A stretch of DNA of 23,468 nt from Helicobacteraceae bacterium. Lineage in GTDB: Bacteria; Campylobacterota; Campylobacteria; Campylobacterales; SZUA-545. The notes under the pieces are model-generated. The model did no database searches. It was not told where the DNA came from and saw only the letters and a program-made list of their open reading frames with translations. Position 1 is the first letter of the stretch, and each line of letters begins with the position of its first letter. Location of the stretch: NCBI GenBank assembly GCA_031276985.1, contig JAISMA010000216.1, positions 1 to 23,468 of the forward strand, in the 5' to 3' direction. The position numbers and the translations under genes are program-made. Positions 7,895-14,523 of the stretch are shown here, in pieces.

Positions 7895-9232
7895 TTAACG
7901 CCGCTCGTTAATCAGGTACAACCGCTTGCGCTCGCCGCTTGTGGCAATCGCAAGCTGCTCGCGATATTTTGTGATTGTGCGCCTTACCATTTTCACGGCA
8001 AATTTGGATTCGATCAGCCGCAATAGTTTTTGATCGCTTAACGGCTTTTGTCGCGGCTCGTCTTTGATGAGTTTGGTTAGATAGTCTTTAATGGCGCGGG
8101 TCGAGGTTTCATTCGCGTCGTCGATCGCTATGCTAAAGAAACTTTTTAACGCGAAAACGCCGCGATCGCAGGCAAGATATTTGCCGCTTATAGCGCGGCT
8201 TATGGTGCTGCAATTGCGCCCTAAATCTTCGGAAATGTCGGCAAGTTTCATAGGCGCTATATCTGCGCCGCTTTTGAAAAAATCATATTGGCGATCAACA
8301 ATCATCAATCCGATTTTTTTGAGCGTTTTGCGGCGCATATCCACCGCGTCGATTAGATCGCGCGCCTCTTTGAGTTTTGCGCGGACAAATTCTTCTTTTT
8401 TGTCGCCGTTTGGCGTTTCAATTATTAACTTCGGGTAATACGGATCGTTTAATTCAACTTCAAGCTCGTCGCCGTTTGTAAAAACGAAAATATCGGGAAT
8501 GACTTGCGCGGAATCTTCCAAAAACTCTATAGCGGGCGGATTTCTTAAGCGCTTAAAAAGCGTTAGCGCTTCGCTAAAGCCTTCTTCTTTGCAAAAAGCG
8601 GCTAAGTTATTGCGATTATATATTAACGTTTTTGTAAGTTGATATATCTTGTCGTCTAGATCGTATTCGCGCAGTTGCCACACAAAGCATTCGCTAATAT
8701 CTTTAGCGCCGACTCCCGAAGGCGAAAACTGCTCGAAGCGTAAGCGGATTTTCTCCGCGAATTCCGCGCTTACGCGGTTTTTTTTGGCGATCGATTCTAT
8801 ATCGCCCTCAAAGAAGCCTTCTTCGTCTATAGCGTCGATTATCGAAAGCGCGATCGCTTTGCTTTGCGGCGTAGGAAACAGATGATCGGTAACCTGTTCA
8901 AAAAGCGCGTCATAGAGCGATTTTTGATAGAGCGTCGTAGCCTCTATCACCTCCGAAAGCGAATGTTTGCGCTCCTCTTTTTTGTAATAATTATCGTCTG
9001 AATCTAAAAAATCTTCGTCTTCGATTCTATCGTCGTTATCTGGATCGTGTTCATCGTAAGATATTTCCTGATTTGGCGCTATTTGCAAAAACGGATTGGC
9101 TTCGGCTTCGGTTCTAAGGCGCGATTCCAAATCGGTTACGGAGCATTGCAAAAGCGGCAGCCAATTTCTCATCGTCGCGCTTATGCGATATGTCGATCTG
9201 GCTTCGCCTCCAACGCGCCTTCGCAGACTCAT
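7895..9232 (-). CDS. rpoN: RNA polymerase sigma-54 factor
   Basis: Sigma-54, which in Campylobacterota directs the middle flagellar genes (rod, hook, basal body) together with an NtrC-type activator. It has 445 residues. Region I is the N-terminal STYRISATMRNWLPLLQCSVTDLESRL (13-39), which contacts activator and core. A very acidic region II follows (about 55-90). The core-binding and HTH parts occupy the middle (LADISEDLGRNCSTISRAISGKYLACDRG, typical of the DNA-binding domain). The RpoN box that reads the -24 element is VRRTITKYREQL at 416-427, close to the ARRTVxKYRExL consensus. Its ATG overlaps the lptB stop by four bases (ATGA). It is the last gene of the S4-trpD-tsaE-lptB-rpoN operon. 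Confidence 0.96.
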   Translation of the reverse strand: MSLRRRVGGEARSTYRISATMRNWLPLLQCSVTDLESRLRTEAEANPFLQIAPNQEISYDEHDPDNDDRIEDEDFLDSDDNYYKKEERKHSLSEVIEATTLYQKSLYDALFEQVTDHLFPTPQSKAIALSIIDAIDEEGFFEGDIESIAKKNRVSAEFAEKIRLRFEQFSPSGVGAKDISECFVWQLREYDLDDKIYQLTKTLIYNRNNLAAFCKEEGFSEALTLFKRLRNPPAIEFLEDSAQVIPDIFVFTNGDELEVELNDPYYPKLIIETPNGDKKEEFVRAKLKEARDLIDAVDMRRKTLKKIGLMIVDRQYDFFKSGADIAPMKLADISEDLGRNCSTISRAISGKYLACDRGVFALKSFFSIAIDDANETSTRAIKDYLTKLIKDEPRQKPLSDQKLLRLIESKFAVKMVRRTITKYREQLAIATSGERKRLYLINERR

Positions 9233-9966
9233 AGCTTATAGTTTTCTCCAAGATAGTGGCGAATCACTAACGGATCGCGCCCAACCGCGTCCGCTTCGCC
9301 GCCCGCTATGATCGCGCCGTCGTGAAGCACGTAAGCTATATCGCACACGCCAAGCGTTTCGCGCACGTTGTGATCGGTGATTAAAACGCCGATATTTTGC
9401 GAACTTAAATATCTGATAGTTTTTTGAATATCCGCGACGGCGATCGGATCGACTCCCGCGAAAGGCTCGTCGAGTAAAATAAATTTTGGTTTGGCGACAA
9501 GCGCTCGCGCGATCTCCACGCGCCGTCTTTCTCCGCCCGAAAGATTCACGCCTTTTCTAGCGCGAATATGCTCGATATTGAATTGCTCCAATAGCGCTTC
9601 GACGCGCTTTTTTTGTTCCGTTTTGTCCGCGCCGAACGCAAGCTCCGCGGCTAAATAAAGATTATCTTCCGCGCTAAGCTCTTTGAATATGCTGCTTTCT
9701 TGCGGCAGATAGCCAATTCCAAGCCGCGCTCTTTCGTGTAACGGCAATTTGGATATTTCCTTATCATCCAGCCAAACTTCGCCGCTTGTGGCGGGGACAA
9801 GTCCGCATATCATATAAAAGGTGGTCGTTTTGCCCGCGCCGTTTGGTCCAAGCAGGCTTACGACTTGCGAACTTTTCACCTCGATCGTTACGCCGCGCAA
9901 AACTTCGGCGCGTTTATAGCGCTTGATTAGATTGATTCCTTTTAACGTATGCGTTAATTCACTCAT
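9229..9966 (-). CDS. lptB: LPS export ABC transporter ATP-binding protein LptB
   Basis: Cytoplasmic ATPase that powers LptFG extraction of lipopolysaccharide from the inner membrane, 245 residues, the usual length. Walker A GPNGAGKTT at 40-48, Q-loop YLPQES around Gln88, ABC signature LSGGERRRVE at 141-150, Walker B FILLDEP at 161-167 followed by the FAGVDPIAV typical of LptB, and the switch His198 in ITDHNV. The ATG overlaps the tsaE stop by eight bases, and its own stop overlaps the rpoN start by four. The lptB-rpoN neighbourhood is widely conserved in Gram-negative bacteria and supports the assignment over other single-domain ABC proteins. Confidence 0.95.
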   Translation of the reverse strand: MSELTHTLKGINLIKRYKRAEVLRGVTIEVKSSQVVSLLGPNGAGKTTTFYMICGLVPATSGEVWLDDKEISKLPLHERARLGIGYLPQESSIFKELSAEDNLYLAAELAFGADKTEQKKRVEALLEQFNIEHIRARKGVNLSGGERRRVEIARALVAKPKFILLDEPFAGVDPIAVADIQKTIRYLSSQNIGVLITDHNVRETLGVCDIAYVLHDGAIIAGGEADAVGRDPLVIRHYLGENYKL

Positions 9967-10369
9967 CGTAGATACTTATTAGCCGCAGATCGCCGCGAAG
10001 CTCGATTGCGATCTTTATGTACGCGATTGCGTTTTTTTTGAGATAATTTTCTATCGCTTCATCCGCCCATTCTATAAAATTCCAACCGCTTTCTAGCGTC
10101 TCTTGCAATCCTCTCGCAAAAAACGTTTCGCTACCTACGCGATAGAGATCGAAATGGCGCAAATTCGGCGCGTATTCATGCATAATTCCAAAACTAGGCG
10201 AAGCGACTTCCGTTACGCCAAGCGCTAAAGCGAAACGCTTGACAAATTCAGTTTTTCCAGCGCCCAAAACGCCGCTTAAAAGCGCGATTGTTCCGTCTTT
10301 GAAACGCGAAAGCAGATCGGCGCAAATTGGATCTAGCGCTTCGGGATTTGCGGCGGAAATCTGTCTCAT
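9959..10369 (-). CDS. tsaE: tRNA threonylcarbamoyladenosine biosynthesis ATPase TsaE
   Basis: P-loop ATPase that works with TsaB and TsaD to place threonylcarbamoyl on A37 of ANN-decoding tRNAs, 136 residues. Walker A is GVLGAGKT (33-40), followed by SPSFGIMHEY (58-66, the switch I-like segment with the conserved S-P-[ST]-[FY]), HFDLYRV (72-78) and FIEWADEA (98-105), all family hallmarks in the expected order. The ATG overlaps the trpD stop by four bases (ATGA), and the stop overlaps the start of lptB. The call is secure. Confidence 0.95.
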   Translation of the reverse strand: MRQISAANPEALDPICADLLSRFKDGTIALLSGVLGAGKTEFVKRFALALGVTEVASPSFGIMHEYAPNLRHFDLYRVGSETFFARGLQETLESGWNFIEWADEAIENYLKKNAIAYIKIAIELRGDLRLISIYDE

Positions 10370-11349
10370 AATTTGGAGCTTACCTCTATGATTTCGTCGA
10401 GTTTTTTCAGCGCTTTGCCAGATTCAATCGTTTCTTTGGCGATCTCTATGCCCTCTTTAACGTCTCTTGCCATGCCGATTACTTCCAACGCGATCGCGGC
10501 GTTAAAATAGATCGCGTCGCGTTGCGCCTCGCTCGCCTCGCCGCGAAAAATGTCGCGGGTGATTTGCGCGTTGAACGCCGCGTCCGCGCCGCGCAAGGCT
10601 TCCAAAGGAGCGCGAACAAGTCCGAAGCGGCTTGGATCGACCTCGTAAAGATGAATTTTCTCTCCGATTAGCCGCGCCACATACGACGCTCCCGACAGCG
10701 TTAATTCGTCTACGCCGCCGTCGCCGCATATAACGGCCGCCGATTTTGATCCCATTTTTTTTAGCGTTTCGGCTAGGATTGGCGCAAGCGCGCGATCGTA
10801 AACGCCGATACACTGCCTATCCACGCCGGCGGGATTGGTGAGCGGTCCTAAAATGTTGAAAATCGTGCGGTGATCGAGGCTCTTTCTAATCGGCATAATG
10901 TGCTTCATCGCGGGGTGATGATTTTGCGCGAACATAAACACAAAACCAGTCGCTTCCAGCAGTTTAACCTGCCGCTTCGTATCGAGATTTAGCGAAACGC
11001 CGAGAGCCTCCAGCACGTCGGCGCTGCCCGATTTGCTCGTGATTGAGCGATTGCCGTGTTTTGCCACGAAACCGCCCGCCGCGCACACGACGAGGCTCGC
11101 GGTGGTGGATATGTTAAACGAGTAGCTTTTGTCGCCTCCCGTTCCCACCACGTCGATAAGTTTGCCCTCCAGCGCGGGATCTAAATCCAGCTTGACGGCG
11201 TGCGATTTCATCACTTCCGCCGCCGCCGCGATCTCGTCGGCGGTTTCGCCGCGCTCAAACAGCTCGCGCAACATGACTTGCGCCTCTTCAAACGCCAGCT
11301 CGTTTCTGAAAAGCCTGTCGAAGCGCTCTTTTGTCTCTTGATATGTCAA
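10366..11349 (-). CDS. trpD: Anthranilate phosphoribosyltransferase TrpD
   Basis: Transfers phosphoribose from PRPP to anthranilate in tryptophan synthesis, 327 residues. PRPP and anthranilate motifs: VGTGGD at 68-73, FNIST at 78-82, KHGNRS at 97-102, KSGSADVLEALG at 106-117. No TrpG (glutaminase) fusion is present. The start is an unusual TTG at 11349: TTGA overlaps the stop of the S4 gene by four bases, and AAGGA lies about seven bases upstream, so the TTG is well supported. The gene sits outside any trp cluster, in an operon with an RNA-binding protein, tsaE, lptB and rpoN, so regulation by tryptophan is unlikely to act through local attenuation. Confidence 0.94.
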   Translation of the reverse strand: MTYQETKERFDRLFRNELAFEEAQVMLRELFERGETADEIAAAAEVMKSHAVKLDLDPALEGKLIDVVGTGGDKSYSFNISTTASLVVCAAGGFVAKHGNRSITSKSGSADVLEALGVSLNLDTKRQVKLLEATGFVFMFAQNHHPAMKHIMPIRKSLDHRTIFNILGPLTNPAGVDRQCIGVYDRALAPILAETLKKMGSKSAAVICGDGGVDELTLSGASYVARLIGEKIHLYEVDPSRFGLVRAPLEALRGADAAFNAQITRDIFRGEASEAQRDAIYFNAAIALEVIGMARDVKEGIEIAKETIESGKALKKLDEIIEVSSKL

Positions 11350-11594
11350 GTTATTTCCTTAATGTAATTTTGTTGCGCCGTTTTTGGGATATTGCGCGTA
11401 GTCGGCAAAGCAAGCGTTTCGTAGCGTTTGCCGTGGGTCAGAAACTTTAGCTCGATTATGTCGCCAACGCGGACGACATGGCTTGGTTTAACCGTCGCTC
11501 CGTTAATCAAAACGGCGTTATGCGCTATCATATCCTGCGCGGTTGCGCGGCGTTTTGTTAGATTGACGGCGTTTAAGAACGAATCGATCCGCAT
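11346..11594 (-). CDS. Small S4-domain RNA-binding protein (Hsp15/RqcP-like)
   Basis: 82 residues, almost entirely one S4 RNA-binding domain: MRIDSFLNAVNLTKRRATAQ then MIAHNAVLINGATVKPSHVV with the RVGDIIEL ending. Small stand-alone S4 proteins include Hsp15 (which binds 50S subunits carrying nascent chains) and RqcP. The short basic tail does not decide between them. The ATG at 11594 follows GGAGG at ideal spacing. It is the first gene of the five-gene minus-strand operon ending in rpoN. A TAAAAT at 11615-11620 on the minus strand is a possible -10. Function beyond binding structured RNA is inferred. Confidence 0.85.
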   Translation of the reverse strand: MRIDSFLNAVNLTKRRATAQDMIAHNAVLINGATVKPSHVVRVGDIIELKFLTHGKRYETLALPTTRNIPKTAQQNYIKEIT

Positions 11595-11656
11595 TTTTCG
11601 CCTCCGTAATCGGGATTTTATCCGCTATTACTTTAAGTTAATGGATTGGTTTTTGC

Positions 11657-12142
11657 TTGTTTAACGCAATTACCGCGTTTGATCGCCTAACGAACATAGA
11701 CGAATTTCAGGCGGTTTTGGATGCCGTATCGCCTAGCGAACACGCCGAGACGTTGGCGCGCTTACGTCGGGAAACCTTTCGAGGCGCGCGTTTTGGGCGC
11801 AAGCTACGTCTGCAAAAATCTAGCCGAATCTCTCAAATGGTTTGAAAAATGTTTCACGCCCGCCGATCGCCTTGCGATCTATTGCGCTAAAGGCGGCATG
11901 CGAAGCTCGTCGATCGCGGTTGTTTTATCGCATATTGTCCATAGCATTTCGTGTGTTCAAGGCGGTTTCAAAGCCTACGGAAACGAAGTTTTGCGATATT
12001 TTGACAATCCGCCGCCGTTTTCGTTCATCGTTTTGGACGGAGCGACGCATAGCGGCAAAAGCGAGTTGATTCGCGCTTTAAGTCATAGCGTCGATCTGGA
12101 TGCGATCGCCAATCACAAAGGCTCTATTATTGTAGGCAAACG
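11657..12142 (+). pseudogene. selU: N-terminal half of selU (rhodanese domain plus P-loop), frameshifted and cut off
   Basis: The frame starting at 11657 gives LTNIDEFQAVLDAVSPSEHA, matching the opening of the SelU rhodanese domain. Homology then jumps one frame, and from about 11757 reads AYVGKPFEARVLGASYVC, a junction that also lacks roughly 20-25 expected codons (the GAxNxPV..ER segment). It continues with the catalytic-cysteine loop IYCAKGGMRSSS, then QGGFKAYGNEVL, the Walker A VLDGATHSGKSELIRAL and DLDAIANHKGS. At this GS, homology stops (about 12138-12142). A further 11 unrelated codons lead to a stop at 12176. The missing continuation is at 3953-4386 on the opposite strand. With an internal deletion and frameshift as well as the break, the gene is dead. 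Confidence 0.87.
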
Positions 12143-12384
12143 CAAGATTTGGATCGATCTTTATCGCCTGCGTTGAATCGGCGATCGCCTGTTTGTGATC
12201 GCCTAAATCAGAGTAGGCTTTTCCACGATTGAGGTAAGCGTCTGCAAAGTTTGGATCAATCTTGATTGCTTGCGTGTAATCTTCAACTGCTTTCTTTATG
12301 TCGCCTAAATTCTCGTAGGCATATCCGCGACTGTAGTAAGCAATGGCATAGTTCGGATCGACTTTTATCGCTTGTGTAAAAGAT
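12130..12384 (-). pseudogene. Fragment of a tetratricopeptide-repeat (TPR) protein gene
   Basis: Read on the minus strand, about 84 codons encode consecutive TPR units with no start or stop: FTQAIKVDPNYAIAYYSRGY, AYENLGDIKKAVEDYTQAIK, IDPNFADAYLNRGKAYSDLG, DHKQAIADSTQAIKIDPNLA, FAYNNRAF. The units are the usual 34 residues and close to consensus, so decay is recent. The fragment is cut within a repeat on both sides. On the left it merges with the broken end of selU, and GGCTCT is read by both (Gly-Ser of selU; Arg-Ala antisense in the TPR). On the right, homology ends near 12384. Confidence 0.8.
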
Positions 12385-12862
12385 AGTTTGAAAATGGACT
12401 AAAGGAAGGGAGGGGAGAAATTGGAAAAAGCGCGATTTAATGCGGGTTGGTTGGCAATTTACGAGTCCAATTCCTGTTACATCCTGATTTACACGCGATT
12501 GGCGCTATCTGAACTTAACTTAACAAACAGCCTAAATTAACCTAACAAAAACGCCCGCGAAGCCGCATATTAAACGGCTTTGAAGGCAATCTAACAAAAT
12601 CGTTTAATAAGCCAAAAACAGCGCTAAAACGCGCCTTGAACGCCTCTCGAAAAGCGATCCAAAAGCGCCCAAAAAGTGAAAAAAGCGCGATTGGCGCTCA
12701 TTTTCGCGCAATTTTTGCGATAAATCAGCGAATTAAGCGACTTTGCGCCAAAAAGTCAAAAACCCGCTAAAACGCATGTTAAAGCGGTTGGTTGGCGCTT
12801 TGAACGCTGAAATTTTAGAAAAAACGCCAATGATCGCCAATCGGCGCAAGGTGATCGCCAAT
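12385..12862. other. Gene-free stretch between the TPR fragment and the repressor
   Basis: No supported gene. Short plus-strand frames here are antisense to the repressor end or lack a ribosome binding site. There is an 8-bp inverted repeat ATTAAACG/CGTTTAAT around 12568-12608, and two loosely similar segments containing GTTGGTTGGC (near 12446 and 12785). The sequence is rich in AAAAGCGC words and may be decayed mobile DNA. Confidence 0.5.
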
Positions 12863-13522
12863 TTAGACAAACGGCTTGAATTTGCCGCGCACAACGCCGA
12901 TAATCGCAAAATTATCGCGCAGATCAATATCGGCGTAAGCCGGGTTCTCCGACCGCAACTTATACCAACGCCCCAGCGGGTCTTTCACAAACCGCTTGAG
13001 ATAGACTTCGCCCTCGATGTTGACGATCGCGACGGCGTTATTTTTGACCGACTCCGCGCGCTCGACGCGCTCGACAAATACGCTCTCGCCGCTGGAAGCG
13101 AACGGTTCCATTGAATCGCCGTATACTTTAATTAGATCGACGGCCGCGCTGTCTTTAATGCCCATTGTTTCCAGCAAATCCGCGCTGATCTCGTATTTGA
13201 TACACTCAAGATCGCTGTTGATCGCGCCGTAACCCATTGCCGCTGAAACTTCGGGGTAGTAGTTGACTTTAACTTTTTTAACGCTATCGGCGATTTGACC
13301 AATAAACATCGCCCCCGTCCCCCTCAAAAGCCAATCAATGTTAACGTTATAGAAATTTCCTATAGCGCTAAGGATTTCGTCGTCGAATCGCTGTCTCCCA
13401 AGCTCACAGTCTCTAACTTTATAGTCGGACAGCCCCGCTCCGTCCGCGAATTTTTTGACTGATAAATTACCCAGAACCTTCCGAATTTGCTTGAGCCGTT
13501 CGCCAATGTCCACTTTACTCAT
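12863..13522 (-). CDS. Phage-type repressor: XRE helix-turn-helix with S24 (LexA/CI) peptidase domain
   Basis: 219 residues. The N-terminal HTH (about 6-66; GERLKQIRKVLG ... SVKKFADGAGLSDYKVRDCE) ends in FYNVNIDWLLRGTGAMF, a form common in repressors of Mu-like and other prophages. The C-terminal S24 domain has the nucleophile Ser137 in YGDSMEP and the general base Lys176 in GEVYLKRF. Normally RecA-stimulated self-cleavage at Ala-Gly inactivates such repressors. Here the expected cleavage region reads SAAMGYGA (93-100), with Met in place of the usual Ala before Gly. The ATG at 13522 is preceded by AGGAGA. Palindromic sites lie just upstream. No integrase or structural genes follow, so this is a lone regulator of a degraded or very small element. 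Confidence 0.9.
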   Translation of the reverse strand: MSKVDIGERLKQIRKVLGNLSVKKFADGAGLSDYKVRDCELGRQRFDDEILSAIGNFYNVNIDWLLRGTGAMFIGQIADSVKKVKVNYYPEVSAAMGYGAINSDLECIKYEISADLLETMGIKDSAAVDLIKVYGDSMEPFASSGESVFVERVERAESVKNNAVAIVNIEGEVYLKRFVKDPLGRWYKLRSENPAYADIDLRDNFAIIGVVRGKFKPFV

Positions 13523-13550
13523 TTGGTAATCTCCTAAAAATTTGCAGAAT

Positions 13551-13617
13551 TTATAGGAATACTCTTGCTTTTTATACGGGAATATCCTATAATGCCACCA
13601 TTGCTTAGGTAATCCTA
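13551..13617. promoter_or_regulatory. Operator-like palindromic sites upstream of the repressor
   Basis: Three related sites: TATAGGAATACTC starting near 13552, GGGAATATCCTATA near 13580-13593, and TAGGTAATCCTA near 13605-13616. They share a TAGGnAATnTCCTA-like core with dyad symmetry. The middle site overlaps a TATAAT-like sequence on the plus strand, and the set lies between the repressor ATG and the structured leader. This is the usual layout of a lysogeny switch, where the repressor controls its own and a divergent promoter. Binding is inferred. Confidence 0.6.
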
Positions 13618-13633
13618 GCCAAACGACACTAAA

Positions 13634-13731
13634 GGTTAGGGTAACAAAAGCCGTTAATTGACAACCCAGCCCAAGCCTAGACCGCGCCGACGTTGCGCGA
13701 CTTGGGTTAACCCAATCTGAAACGCCTAACC
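13634..13731 (+). other. Strongly structured leader segment, possible RNA element
   Basis: An outer pairing GGTTAGG (13634-13640) with CCTAACC (13725-13731) encloses a stem CCCAAG (13670-13675)/CTTGGG (13701-13706) that itself holds CGCGC/GCGCG (13683-13687/13695-13699) with a 7-base loop. TTGGGTTAACCCAA at 13702-13715 is a perfect 14-bp palindrome. It follows the operator-like sites on the plus strand and precedes the hairpin at 13801. No known RNA family is recognised. The palindrome could instead be a protein site. Confidence 0.4.
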
Positions 13732-13800
13732 CTTAAGCGAATAGGGAGGCGGGGATCAGTCCGAAATCGGGTGAAGGTGAACGGACAAAGTTATTAAAAA

Positions 13801-13903
13801 CGATTACTTACGCACAGCCGCCTCGCAAAAAAAACGCGCAAAAACCTCCTAATGTTTGGTAACGCCCAAAATTGACGGCGAGGCGGCTCTGCGCGAGTAA
13901 TCG
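13801..13903 (+). repeat. 26-bp inverted repeat forming a large hairpin before the 13928 gene
   Basis: Arms 13801-13826 and 13878-13903 are complementary at 23 of 26 positions (core GCCGCCTCGC/GCGAGGCGGC), with a 51-base A-rich loop. The loop contains CTCCTAA at 13846-13852, the exact complement of TTAGGAG at 13915-13921, the ribosome binding site of the gene at 13928. A transcript could therefore form a loop-to-RBS pairing (pseudoknot) that hides the start. No T-tract follows the right arm, so it is not a simple terminator. Confidence 0.7.
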
Positions 13904-13927
13904 CAATCTTACGTTTAGGAGTACGCG

Positions 13928-14347
13928 ATGCAGTTACGAATCAAAGCTAGGGTAATCGACCCTAAAGAACCCGTATTTGCGGAGCTTAAAATCAAAGATA
14001 CCGACGCCAATCTAGGCGAGGGCGTAGAGGAGATCGTCGTCGCTTACGGCGGCAAGCGCGTCGCTATCGCGTTTGGCGACATTATGAACGCCGCGATCGC
14101 CGCGATCGACAAATTACCCTCCGCCGCGCTTGCGGGCGTTGGCGCGGAGATCGACGCAAGCCCTGATAACGACAAACGCCAGCTTGCCGAAACGGAAAAG
14201 AGGCTTGCCGCGTTAATAAATAACCTAGACGAGAGGGTCGCGGCGCTGGAAGTACGGCGTAAACGCTTTGGCTTTTTGTTTTTGGATTCTGCGACTTCGC
14301 GCATAATGACGAATAAAACGATCCGAACTTTGTTTCAGGTTTTGTAA
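13928..14347 (+). CDS. Orphan small protein with coiled-coil tail; C-terminus derived from a repeat
   Basis: 139 residues, no family recognised. The ATG at 13928 follows TTTAGGAG with good spacing, so translation is likely. The N-terminal part (MQLRIKARVIDPKEPVFAEL) looks like beta strands. Residues about 78-114 (NDKRQLAETEKRLAALINNL and onward) look like a short coiled coil. From about residue 119 (LDSATSRIMTNK...) the codons lie within a palindromic repeat unit (14284-14310) and the DNA beyond it, so the original C-terminus was probably lost when the repeat arrived. It lies downstream of the repressor's operator-like sites, structured leader and hairpin, and so is probably the first gene of the element's divergent transcript. 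It could be a phage early protein. Function is unknown. Confidence 0.6.
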   Translation: MQLRIKARVIDPKEPVFAELKIKDTDANLGEGVEEIVVAYGGKRVAIAFGDIMNAAIAAIDKLPSAALAGVGAEIDASPDNDKRQLAETEKRLAALINNLDERVAALEVRRKRFGFLFLDSATSRIMTNKTIRTLFQVL

Positions 14348-14444
14348 TTCGTCGCGTTATTGGCGCTTTTGTTTGCGAAAACCCAACGTTTGCTTCATAC
14401 CCGCGAAGCGCCCGTTTGTCATTCTGCGCGTAGTCGCAGAATCC
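14284..14444. repeat. Pair of 27-bp palindromic units in inverted orientation
   Basis: The unit at 14284-14310 reversed matches the unit at 14418-14444 at 25 of 27 positions (GTCATT.TGCGCG.AGTCGCAGAATCC pattern). Each unit is also internally palindromic (ATTCTGCG...CGCAGAAT). The first lies inside the 3' end of the orphan gene. The 107 bases between show nothing further beyond its stop codon. Confidence 0.75.
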
Positions 14445-14523
14445 AATCCCTCCGCCTGTCGTAGAATACGGAAATCCATTCCAATAAACGATCGGATTCA
14501 TGGACCCTTCGCGTAGACTTAAT

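Noticed and set aside
11657..12176. Natural two-subunit SelU (split protein or trans-spliced gene)
   Set aside because: The N-terminal half is frameshifted and lacks a rhodanese segment, the breakpoint falls within a conserved block, and no intein or intron features flank it. A pseudogene is simpler.
12743..13114. 123-codon plus-strand frame
   Set aside because: Most of it is antisense to the repressor's C-terminal peptidase domain. It has no ribosome binding site and no recognisable domain.
13801..13903. CRISPR array or rho-independent terminator
   Set aside because: There is only one inverted pair with no regularly spaced direct repeats, and no T-run follows the stem.
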